A stretch of 63,019 nt of DNA, taken from positions 1 to 63,019 of the forward strand of contig JBIKRF010000005.1 of NCBI GenBank assembly GCA_044349305.1, written 5' to 3'. The notes below the pieces were generated by a model. It had not been told where the DNA came from. It did not search any database and worked only from the letters and a program-made list of their open reading frames with translations. Positions 27,044-35,003 of this stretch are shown piece by piece (the stretch's first letter is position 1; every line of letters begins with the position of its first letter). Made by a program: the position numbers and the translations under genes. Source of the DNA: CAIZGX01 sp044349305. Lineage in GTDB: Bacteria; Bacteroidota; Bacteroidia; Flavobacteriales_D; Sanyastnellaceae.

Positions 27044-28255
27044 ATGGTGAGACTATATCAAATTCTTTTCATAATAGGATTCTTAGGAATGTCATCTGTT
27101 GCCATTGCGCAGCACGAAGGACACGCCTCTGAACCAGTTGCTCATGATCAAGTATCGGTTGAACAACCTGTGCACGCAGATACAAATATGCACGCTCATG
27201 CAGATACTTTGGCTCACGCAGCACATGATACAACCCATGCTGAAGAAGGTTTTAAAATTGGTGAAATGATTATGCATCACATTTCGGATGCACACCAAAT
27301 TCACTTAGGAGGAAGCCTTTACATTCCGCTTCCAATTATTATTCTGCACGAAGGACATTTAGACATTTTCTCCTCCAGTAACTTTTATACTGTGAACGAG
27401 CACGGAGAGTTAGATTATCGCGACTACAAGGGATACCGCAATCATCATGAGATGATCGAATTTGTAGGTGAAAATGCTACTCACGATGCTCATGGACACA
27501 AGGTGATGGATTTCTCTATCACGAAGTCTGTTTTCGGAATGATGCTCGTGATTGTATTCATGATTGTACTTTTCCGTTCTGTAGCGAACAAGTATAAGCG
27601 TAACGTAGGAAAGGCACCGTCTGGATTCCAAAACATGATCGAGCCATTTATCTTGTTTGTACGTGATGATATTGCATTGCCAAGTTTGGGTAAAAAGAAG
27701 GCCGCAGTTTACACGCCGTTTTTATTGACAGTATTCTTCTTCATATGGATGTGTAATATTTTAGGTCTTGTTCCTTTTCTTGGCGGATTCAATATTACTG
27801 GAACATTGAGTATCACTTTGGTGTTGGCTGCAATTGTATTCATCATTACTAGTGTTAGCGGCAACAAACATTACTGGGGTCACATCTTCTGGCCTCCGGG
27901 AGTGCCTGGTTTCGTGAAAGTAATTCTTGTTCCAATTGAGTTCATGAGTATCTTCATTAAGCCTTGTGTATTGATGATTCGTTTAACTGCGAACATTACT
28001 GCTGGACACATTATTATTCTTGCTTTCGTTGGATTAGCGCTTATGTTTGGACAGCAAAGTCCGATTGCGGGATATGGCGTAGGCGTTGGATCTGTATTAT
28101 TTATGGCCTTTATGTATTGCTTGGAATTGTTGGTTGCATTTCTTCAAGCATATGTTTTCACTTTGTTAGCAGCGTTGTATTTCGGCGATGCTACTCAAGA
28201 TCATCACCATGAGCATGAGCACGATCATGACCATGAAATGCAACACGTACACTAA
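27044..28255 (+). CDS. atpB: ATP synthase F0 subunit a
   Basis: The membrane subunit that forms the proton half-channels. The start is set at ATG 27044, which begins a signal-like segment (MVRLYQILFIIGFLGMSSVA); the frame extends to a GTG at 26999, but that part overlaps the promoter. Conserved helices follow, including PCVLMIRLTANITAGHIII with the essential arginine (about residue 313) and the last helix pair. Unusual are a His/Ala-rich segment after the signal peptide (HEGHASEPVAHD ... HAHADTLAHAAHDTTHAE) and a His/Asp/Glu tail (HHHEHEHDHDHE). At about 403 aa it is much longer than the ~270-aa enterobacterial subunit. It heads the atpBEFHAG cluster. Confidence 0.95.
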   Translation: MVRLYQILFIIGFLGMSSVAIAQHEGHASEPVAHDQVSVEQPVHADTNMHAHADTLAHAAHDTTHAEEGFKIGEMIMHHISDAHQIHLGGSLYIPLPIIILHEGHLDIFSSSNFYTVNEHGELDYRDYKGYRNHHEMIEFVGENATHDAHGHKVMDFSITKSVFGMMLVIVFMIVLFRSVANKYKRNVGKAPSGFQNMIEPFILFVRDDIALPSLGKKKAAVYTPFLLTVFFFIWMCNILGLVPFLGGFNITGTLSITLVLAAIVFIITSVSGNKHYWGHIFWPPGVPGFVKVILVPIEFMSIFIKPCVLMIRLTANITAGHIIILAFVGLALMFGQQSPIAGYGVGVGSVLFMAFMYCLELLVAFLQAYVFTLLAALYFGDATQDHHHEHEHDHDHEMQHVH

Positions 28256-28287
28256 ATTGTAAATTCTCAACTCAAAAAATAAACAAC

Positions 28288-28533
28288 ATGGAATTTTTAA
28301 ATCTCTTAATGGCAGCAGAAATGGGTCAAGGTTTGGCCGGAATCGGAGCAGGTATCGCAGCAATTGGAGCTGGTATCGGTGTAGGTAAAATCGGTGGTTC
28401 AGCGCTTGAAGGAATGGCTCGTCAACCAGAAGCAGCTGGTGATATGCGTTCAAACATGATCGTTGCAGCAGCGTTGGTAGAAGGGGTAGCTCTTTTCGCT
28501 GTTATCGTTTGCTTGTTAGTAGCTTTAGGTTAA
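28288..28533 (+). CDS. atpE: ATP synthase F0 subunit c
   Basis: An 81-aa hairpin of two helices with the Gly-rich first helix (GIGAGIAAIGAGIGVGKIGG), the polar loop ARQPEA, and the ion-binding Glu65 in AAALVEGVALF. The residue after the glutamate is Gly, unlike the Ser/Thr typical of sodium-binding rings, so proton coupling is likelier. It forms the rotor ring of the F0 sector. Confidence 0.96.
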   Translation: MEFLNLLMAAEMGQGLAGIGAGIAAIGAGIGVGKIGGSALEGMARQPEAAGDMRSNMIVAAALVEGVALFAVIVCLLVALG

Positions 28534-28567
28534 TCATAGGCGCTTAGCGCTAAACACACATATATCC

Positions 28568-29065
28568 ATGGAAGGATTACTTAGTGTATCCGTAGGTACC
28601 GTATTTTGGGCCTCGGTTGCTTTCTTGTGCGTGCTTGTCATAATGAAAAGAATGGCATGGGGACCCATCATGAGTTCGTTAAAGGACCGTGAGGAAGGTA
28701 TCGCTAATGCATTGCGTCAGGCAGATCTTGCTAAGGAAGAAATGAGTCGTTTACAAGCGAGCAACGAAGATCTTCTTCGTGAAGCACGCAACGAACGCGA
28801 CCGTATCTTAAACGAAGCGAAGTCTATGTCAGATAAAATGCGCAACGATGCTGTTGGTCGTTCGCAAGAAGAAGCAAATCGTATTATTGCTAAAGCTCAA
28901 GCTGAAATCGAAAATCAAAAACAAGCGGCTATCACTGATTTGAAGAATCAAGTGGCAGACCTTTCAGTTCAATTGGCTGAAGTGTTATTGAAAGATTCTT
29001 TAACAGAAGAGCAAAAGCAAAAAGCGTTGAATCATTCGTTAATTAAGGAATTCGGAGTTAACTAA
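28568..29065 (+). CDS. atpF: ATP synthase F0 subunit b
   Basis: 165 aa: one N-terminal membrane helix (SVGTVFWASVAFLCVLVIM) followed by a long charged coiled coil, the peripheral stalk. The short segment WGPIMSSLKDREEGIANAL is typical of the family. It precedes atpH by one base. Confidence 0.95.
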   Translation: MEGLLSVSVGTVFWASVAFLCVLVIMKRMAWGPIMSSLKDREEGIANALRQADLAKEEMSRLQASNEDLLREARNERDRILNEAKSMSDKMRNDAVGRSQEEANRIIAKAQAEIENQKQAAITDLKNQVADLSVQLAEVLLKDSLTEEQKQKALNHSLIKEFGVN

Positions 29066-29066
29066 T

Positions 29067-29621
29067 ATGTCAAACATTCGCCTGTCATCGCGTTACGCGA
29101 AATCGTTGATTAGCCTTGCTGCAGAGCGAGGAGAGACAGATGTCTTGTTAAAAGACATGTTGCATATTTCTGCTAGCATTCGTGCGAGCAAAGATTTGCA
29201 AGTTATGTTGGCTAGTCCTGTTATTAGCGGTGATAAAAAACTCAAAGTATTGTTTGCAGTATTTACTGAATTGAACAAAACCACTCAAGTGTTTATCGAG
29301 TTAATCGTAAGCAAAGGGCGTGAAAGTGATTTGGGTGAAATAGCTCAGTCATTTGTTCAGCAAGTGAAGGCTGGAAGAAATATTTTCGATGTGGAATTGA
29401 TTTCGGCGGTTCCTGCCGATGATGCGCTTCGTGCCGAGGTTACCAAGGTTGCGAAAAGCATTTGCGGTGGTGAAGTTGAAATTACTGAAAAAGTTGATTC
29501 AGATTTAATAGGTGGATTTATCCTTCGTGTAAACGGAAAGGAATACAATGCATCGGTTTCAGGTAAACTGAAAAAAGTTAAAAAAGATTTTTCAAAAAAC
29601 CCGTACGTCCCAGCGTTATAA
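29067..29621 (+). CDS. atpH: ATP synthase F1 subunit delta
   Basis: 184 aa, linking the b stalk to the alpha3-beta3 head. The N-terminal motif SSRYAKSLISLA and the C-terminal IGGFILRVNGKEYNASVSGK are standard for OSCP/delta. It starts one base after atpF. Confidence 0.95.
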   Translation: MSNIRLSSRYAKSLISLAAERGETDVLLKDMLHISASIRASKDLQVMLASPVISGDKKLKVLFAVFTELNKTTQVFIELIVSKGRESDLGEIAQSFVQQVKAGRNIFDVELISAVPADDALRAEVTKVAKSICGGEVEITEKVDSDLIGGFILRVNGKEYNASVSGKLKKVKKDFSKNPYVPAL

Positions 29622-29642
29622 TGGGATTAAAAACTATTTGTT

Positions 29643-31220
29643 ATGGCAGACATTAAACCTGCGGAGATTTCAGCAATCCTTAGAGAACAGTTAGCTGGTC
29701 TAAAGACCGAAACTGAATTGCAAGAGGTAGGTACCGTTCTTCAAGTTGGAGATGGTATTGCGCGTATTTACGGTCTTTCAAATGTTCAATCAGGTGAGTT
29801 GATTGAGTTTGAAAATGGCGTTCAAGGTATTGCCCTAAACCTTGAAGAAGATAACGTTGGTGCTGTATTGTTAGGTCCTTCTGGAGAACTGAAAGAAGGT
29901 GCTAGCGTTAAACGTACAGGAACTATCGCTTCTATCAAGGCCGGAGAAGGTATGTTAGGTCGTGTTGTAAACACACTTGGTGAGCCAATCGATGGAAATG
30001 GTCCTATTACTGGTGAATTGTATGAAATGCCACTTGAGCGTAAAGCTCCGGGGGTTATCTACCGTCAACCAGTAAACGAGCCACTTCAAACAGGTATCAA
30101 AGCGATTGACGCGATGATTCCAATTGGACGTGGACAACGTGAGTTGATCATTGGTGACCGTCAAACAGGAAAAACAACTGTTGCGATTGACACCATCATT
30201 AACCAAAAAGAATTTTACGATAAAGGTGAACCTGTATTCTGTATTTATGTTGCTTGCGGACAAAAAGGTTCTACCATCGCAGGTACTGTAAAAACATTAC
30301 AAGATGCAGGTGCAATGGCATATACAGTAGTTGTTGCTGCAACAGCTTCTGATCCAGCTCCACTTCAATTCTACGCTCCATTCGCAGGTTGCGCAATTGG
30401 AGAGTTCTTCCGTGATACTGGACGTCCAGCATTGATTGTTTATGATGATTTGTCTAAACAAGCGGTTGCTTACCGTGAGGTGTCTTTGTTGCTTCGTCGC
30501 CCACCCGGACGTGAAGCATACCCTGGAGACGTATTCTACTTGCATAGCCGTCTTCTAGAGCGTGCTGCGAAAGTAAACGCTACGCAAAGTGTTGCTGAAA
30601 ACATGAATGACTTACCAGCAAGCTTGAAGAGCATTGTTAAAGGTGGTGGTTCATTAACAGCACTTCCAATTATTGAAACACAAGCGGGTGACGTTTCGGC
30701 GTATATCCCAACCAACGTAATTTCGATTACCGATGGACAAATCTTCTTAGAGTCGAACTTGTTCAACTCAGGTGTGCGTCCAGCAATTAACGTAGGTATC
30801 TCTGTAAGCCGCGTAGGTGGATCTGCACAGATCAAGTCTATGAAGAAAGTTTCTGGTACCTTGAAGCTTGACCAAGCACAATACCGTGAGCTTGAGGCAT
30901 TCTCGAAATTCGGATCTGACTTAGATGAAGTAACGAAGTCTGTTCTTGAAAAAGGAAAGCGTAACGTTGAAATCTTGAAGCAAGGTCAAAACAATCCAAT
31001 GACTGTAGAGAAGCAAGTAGCTATCATCTACTGTGGAACGAAGGGATTGTTATCACGTATTCCAGTAGAAAAAATTCGTGAGTTCCAAGACGATTATTTG
31101 AATAGTCTTGAAATGAACCACAACGATACATTGACTGCTATCCGCAATGGTAAAATTGACGATGCTGTTACATCAGTATTGGAAGCAGTAGCAAAAGATA
31201 TTTCAGCGAGATACAACTAA
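29643..31220 (+). CDS. atpA: ATP synthase F1 subunit alpha
   Basis: 525 aa, the regulatory nucleotide-binding subunit of F1. N-terminal barrel (VLQVGDGIARIYGL), P-loop GDRQTGKT (residues 171-178), the ALIVYDDLSKQAVAYRE segment, the arginine-finger region (VGISVSRVGGSAQ) and the helical C-terminus are all present. Codon use here is visibly regular, as expected for a highly expressed gene. Confidence 0.98.
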   Translation: MADIKPAEISAILREQLAGLKTETELQEVGTVLQVGDGIARIYGLSNVQSGELIEFENGVQGIALNLEEDNVGAVLLGPSGELKEGASVKRTGTIASIKAGEGMLGRVVNTLGEPIDGNGPITGELYEMPLERKAPGVIYRQPVNEPLQTGIKAIDAMIPIGRGQRELIIGDRQTGKTTVAIDTIINQKEFYDKGEPVFCIYVACGQKGSTIAGTVKTLQDAGAMAYTVVVAATASDPAPLQFYAPFAGCAIGEFFRDTGRPALIVYDDLSKQAVAYREVSLLLRRPPGREAYPGDVFYLHSRLLERAAKVNATQSVAENMNDLPASLKSIVKGGGSLTALPIIETQAGDVSAYIPTNVISITDGQIFLESNLFNSGVRPAINVGISVSRVGGSAQIKSMKKVSGTLKLDQAQYRELEAFSKFGSDLDEVTKSVLEKGKRNVEILKQGQNNPMTVEKQVAIIYCGTKGLLSRIPVEKIREFQDDYLNSLEMNHNDTLTAIRNGKIDDAVTSVLEAVAKDISARYN

Positions 31221-31241
31221 TTGTAAAGCGAAAAGAAGGAC

Positions 31242-32102
31242 ATGGCGAATTTGAAAGAAATCAGAATGCGTATTGTATCGGTTAACTCAACCATGCAAAT
31301 CACTTCTGCCATGAAAATGGTGTCTGCAGCAAAATTGAGAAGAGCACAAGATGCCATTACTAAAATGCGTCCGTATGCCCAGAAGCTTCAGGAAATTCTT
31401 TCGAACGTAAGTTCTTCTGAATCGAATTCAACATTCAGCCAGCAGCGTGACGTTAAGAGCACGCTGGTTGTTGCTATTACTTCTAATCGTGGTTTGTGCG
31501 GTGGATTCAACAACAACGTTATTAAGGAAATCCGCAATATCGTTAAGGTCAATCCAAACGTTCATGTATTGTCTCTAGGGAAGAAAGCCTTCGACAATTA
31601 CAAGAAAACAACCATGCATACTACGGAAGGTTTCGGTGAAACACCGTATGAAATCTTCGATAAGCTTTCGTTCAACAACGTAAGTGCAATTGCGAATACC
31701 ATCATGGATCAATTCGCAAGCGGCAAGTACGATAAAGTAGTTTTGGTTTACAACCGCTTTAAGAATGCTGCAGTTCAAATTATTGAGAACGAGCAATTCC
31801 TTCCAGTACTTCCTCCGGTGAATGCGGAAACGCAATCGAGTGTAGATTATATCTACGAACCAGAGAAGAATCAAATTCTTGAAGAGTTAATCCCTCGGAC
31901 TTTAAAGGTTCAGTTGTTCAAAGCCCTTTTAGATAGCAATGCTGCTGAACACGGTGCTCGTATGACATCTATGCACAAGGCAACAGACAACGCAGGTGAA
32001 ATGGTTAAGGATCTTAAGTTGACCTACAACAAAGCGCGTCAAGCGGCAATTACTGGAGAGATCTTGGAAATTGTTGCCGGTGCAGAAGCGTTGAACGGCT
32101 AA
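31242..32102 (+). CDS. atpG: ATP synthase F1 subunit gamma
   Basis: 286 aa, the central rotor shaft. The N-terminal helix (MANLKEIRMRIVSVNSTMQI, then TSAMKMVSAAKLRRAQ) and C-terminal helix (ARMTSMHKATDNAGEMVKDL, then NKARQAAITGEILEIVAGAEAL) form the family's coiled coil. It is the last ATPase gene here: no atpD or atpC follows, so the beta and epsilon subunits must be encoded elsewhere. Confidence 0.97.
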   Translation: MANLKEIRMRIVSVNSTMQITSAMKMVSAAKLRRAQDAITKMRPYAQKLQEILSNVSSSESNSTFSQQRDVKSTLVVAITSNRGLCGGFNNNVIKEIRNIVKVNPNVHVLSLGKKAFDNYKKTTMHTTEGFGETPYEIFDKLSFNNVSAIANTIMDQFASGKYDKVVLVYNRFKNAAVQIIENEQFLPVLPPVNAETQSSVDYIYEPEKNQILEELIPRTLKVQLFKALLDSNAAEHGARMTSMHKATDNAGEMVKDLKLTYNKARQAAITGEILEIVAGAEALNG

Positions 32103-32106
32103 GGCG

Positions 32107-32114
32107 TATATTTG
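32107..32114 (+). promoter_or_regulatory. -7 box TATATTTG before the flippase gene
   Basis: An exact TAnnTTTG match just after the atpG stop and 18 nt before ATG 32133. The nearest TTG is only 13 nt upstream, so the -33 element is not convincing. Confidence 0.5.
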
Positions 32115-32132
32115 TCTTAAGCCTAACCGTGA

Positions 32133-33587
32133 ATGCTTAAGAAAATAGTCTCTCACACCTTTTTTTATTCTTTCGCAAATCAGACTCCTGCGCTGATCAA
32201 TCTTTTCTTACTCCCATTTTTAACACCTTTTCTAACTGCAGGAGATTATGCTATTTACGGTTTAATTCTCAGTTATGCTGGTTTAGTGGGAGCTTTCAGC
32301 AGTTTGGGTTACATTGTACTTTTCCAACAGAGTTATTTCGAATTAGGTTCTGAATTCAAACCGAAGTGGTCGCGCTTACTCGGATTTCAATGGTTGTACA
32401 AGTTCTTGTATGCAGGAATGGTTGGTGCCTTATTGTATTTCTCTTTGAGAAATAAGATTGCTGTTGACCGATTGAATTTAGTACTAGCGTTGGTAATTGT
32501 TCCTTTGTTGTTTTTTGATTTAACCAAGTCAATAGCCACGCGCTTGCTTCAGTTTAGACATGAGCACCAACGAGTGTACAGTGTAACAATCGGTGTGGGC
32601 ATAGTATCGGCGTTTATGAGTTTTGTAGGAGTGCGTTATTTCAATTTGGGATACATGGCTTGGTTGTATTCGCAGGCGATTTCTTCCGGACTTTTAGCTG
32701 CCTATTTTGGCTATTTCCTTTATGTGAAAGAGCATATTCGGCCTTCTTTTCATTTTGAAAAAAATGAAATTATTTCCGACTTGAAAATAGCTACACCGCT
32801 CATTCCAAAAGAGTATGCAACCTATTTGTTGAATTCTTCCGATCGGGTTTTGTTAGATCGTTTTGGTGTTTCTCAAAATAAAATCGGGCAGTACAGCATT
32901 GCTTATTCCTTCGCTTCGTACTTCGAGAACATACAGTCTCAAGCCAATCAGGTTTTAACACCTATTGTTTTCGACCTGTATAAAAACGGAACTGAATTGG
33001 CCATGCAAACTGTTGGTAAGCTTGTTCGCGCTTGGTTTTATATTTCTTTGTTTATTGCAGCAATTCTGGGCTTGTGGATACCCGATATTTTCAGATTACT
33101 TTACCGGAAAGCAGAGCTTAGCGCGGCATATCCGATGGCCATTGTGCTCATTTTCGGATTTTGTTATAGACCCATATATGTGGCTATCGTAGACAAAGCC
33201 ATCTTCGAAAAAAGAACTTTTGAAGTGTTGAAGATTACTGTGGTGGCAGCCCTTTCAAACGTGCTACTTAATTTCATTTTCATTGGATATTACGAAACAT
33301 GGGCCGCAACAATGAACACCGTTGTAGCTTATTTCGTTATGGGTATCGCAGGATATTATTTAATCAAGAATAGTTCGGACTTCCGAAAACTCATTCGCCC
33401 TTTTGAGCTCATTTCAATTATAGTTGCAGTAGGAACTTTGGTCTTTTTGCTTCGTGATTTTTCGTGGGTATGGCGCTTGGCAGCAACTCTATCCCTGTTG
33501 ATTGGAATGTTTGTTTGGTTCCGGACAGGTGGAAGAAAAATGTGGGATGAAATGAATAACTTGCGTCATGGCTTTTCGTCCAATTGA
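32133..33587 (+). CDS. Polysaccharide flippase-like membrane protein (Wzx/MOP type)
   Basis: 484 aa, about 12-14 membrane helices with short loops. The first segment (FFYSFANQTPALINLFLLPF, then LTAGDYAIYGLILSY) is typical of Wzx-type exporters of the MOP superfamily, which flip lipid-linked oligosaccharides. The next gene, GT-like, starts 20 nt before its stop. The pair probably makes or exports a surface glycan. Substrate unknown. Confidence 0.82.
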   Translation: MLKKIVSHTFFYSFANQTPALINLFLLPFLTPFLTAGDYAIYGLILSYAGLVGAFSSLGYIVLFQQSYFELGSEFKPKWSRLLGFQWLYKFLYAGMVGALLYFSLRNKIAVDRLNLVLALVIVPLLFFDLTKSIATRLLQFRHEHQRVYSVTIGVGIVSAFMSFVGVRYFNLGYMAWLYSQAISSGLLAAYFGYFLYVKEHIRPSFHFEKNEIISDLKIATPLIPKEYATYLLNSSDRVLLDRFGVSQNKIGQYSIAYSFASYFENIQSQANQVLTPIVFDLYKNGTELAMQTVGKLVRAWFYISLFIAAILGLWIPDIFRLLYRKAELSAAYPMAIVLIFGFCYRPIYVAIVDKAIFEKRTFEVLKITVVAALSNVLLNFIFIGYYETWAATMNTVVAYFVMGIAGYYLIKNSSDFRKLIRPFELISIIVAVGTLVFLLRDFSWVWRLAATLSLLIGMFVWFRTGGRKMWDEMNNLRHGFSSN

Positions 33588-34944
33588 TTTCAATATTATT
33601 CAGAATGAATTCGAGCAAAGATTTCCAGATGGAAAATTGTTCGAAGGAAAGAATTTCAATTATATCAAATTGGTGCAGCACGGTTTGTCATACGCCATGA
33701 CCGATGCAGATGACAAATTGTTAAAGAAGAAACCCTTTGGAAGTTGGTGGCTATTTAAGTTGAAATCGCGTGTTCACGCGTGGCGAAATAGGCGGTTGTG
33801 TTTTCTTCCACAAAAAAGTGAACGTATTTTGTTTTTGGAAGGAAGAAGGAAGTTGAAACTTCCGACTGGAGAGGAGATTTCACCCATCACCCACCTCATT
33901 CGCGAAACTGTTTTAAGCACCGAGTATTCGTGGTGGGACACAACAGGGGCATTTGAAAAGGAAGCTGATTTTTCAGTGAAAGACTTGTCGAATTGGTTTC
34001 CTCCGACAAGTGAAATTCAAAAAGAAATTTATTTGGAGTTGAAAGAAGTTCTTCGAATAATCAAAGGCGCGAACGTATTTTCGGAAATCGAATTTCAATA
34101 TGTAGAAAGTGCGTTTTATGTGTTTTTCAAATCGTTTCGAAGATGGTATGCACTGCTTTCAATCGCCAAGCCGCATACATTGGTCGGTATAACGCATTAC
34201 CACAACGAAGGATGCATAGCAGCAGCACAATTGCTGGGAATAAAGACAGTAGAACTTCAACACGGATTAATTTCAAAACACGATTTGTATTACGTTTATC
34301 CCAGTAAGTACAGAGGTGCGATTTCAAAGGGAATCTTTCCAAATGAAATATGGTTATTTGGTGATTTTTGGAAAGAAGTCGTTCGAAGTGGTGCTGAATC
34401 GGAATTTATGAAGCCAGTTGTCGTTGGAAATTTCACGACAGACACAGTTGTGAAAATGAATGAATTCGAAAAAGAGAATCGGGTTTTGCTATGCGCGCAG
34501 AAGAATTTATCGGCGCCCTATATCGAGTGGATTCGATTTATGCGAGATCATGTTTTGCCGAATCACACAGATTGGAAGTTGATAGTTAAGCTGCATCCGC
34601 TTGAATCAAATATCGAAGCATATCAAAGAGAAGGGAACGATTGTGTTGAAATCCTACCAATTGCTTCTTCCTTGAATGAAGAATTGAAGCGCGCTAAAAT
34701 TCAGGTGAGTATATACAGCACTACGTTTTTCGATGCATTGGGCATGCAGGTGAGGAATTATTCACTCAACGACATTGGTTATTCTGCTGATTACGCATCG
34801 GAGATGGTTGACTTTGGCGTAGCTGAGGCTCTAGACAAATCAGAGAATGTTATTTCGAAATTTGAACGTTCGTCCGATCGATTAGATAATTTAAAAAGAG
34901 AGCATGTTTACGCTGCTTTTCAACCAAGGTTAATGAATTTTTAG
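33568..34944 (+). CDS. Putative surface-glycan glycosyltransferase (GT-B-like), unassigned family
   Basis: 458 aa. The N-terminal 150 residues match no family I know. The C-terminal half has features of GT-B transferases of capsule or teichoic-acid type: GIKTVELQHGLISKHD, an EIWLFGDFW segment, KLIVKLHPLE and a late SIYSTTFFDALGMQ resembling donor-site loops. It overlaps the flippase gene by 20 nt in another frame, implying coupling. Alternatives are a polysaccharide-modifying or nucleotide-sugar enzyme. The enzymatic call is tentative. Confidence 0.55.
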   Translation: MAFRPIDFNIIQNEFEQRFPDGKLFEGKNFNYIKLVQHGLSYAMTDADDKLLKKKPFGSWWLFKLKSRVHAWRNRRLCFLPQKSERILFLEGRRKLKLPTGEEISPITHLIRETVLSTEYSWWDTTGAFEKEADFSVKDLSNWFPPTSEIQKEIYLELKEVLRIIKGANVFSEIEFQYVESAFYVFFKSFRRWYALLSIAKPHTLVGITHYHNEGCIAAAQLLGIKTVELQHGLISKHDLYYVYPSKYRGAISKGIFPNEIWLFGDFWKEVVRSGAESEFMKPVVVGNFTTDTVVKMNEFEKENRVLLCAQKNLSAPYIEWIRFMRDHVLPNHTDWKLIVKLHPLESNIEAYQREGNDCVEILPIASSLNEELKRAKIQVSIYSTTFFDALGMQVRNYSLNDIGYSADYASEMVDFGVAEALDKSENVISKFERSSDRLDNLKREHVYAAFQPRLMNF

Positions 34945-34953
34945 TTTGTTGAA

Positions 34954-34987
34954 TTGTTTTATGTTCATGGCGCATTGGTTACATTTG
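34954..34987 (+). promoter_or_regulatory. Promoter for the small T9SS protein gene
   Basis: TTG (34954-34956), 23 nt, TACATTTG (34980-34987). The ATG at 35004 is 16 nt downstream of this exact -7 match. Confidence 0.6.
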
Positions 34988-35003
34988 TTTATATCCTTGA
35001 TTT

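Noticed and set aside
28288..28533. Sodium-type c ring
   Set aside because: The residue after Glu65 is Gly, and the first helix lacks a clear ligand Gln, so a proton-type ring fits better.
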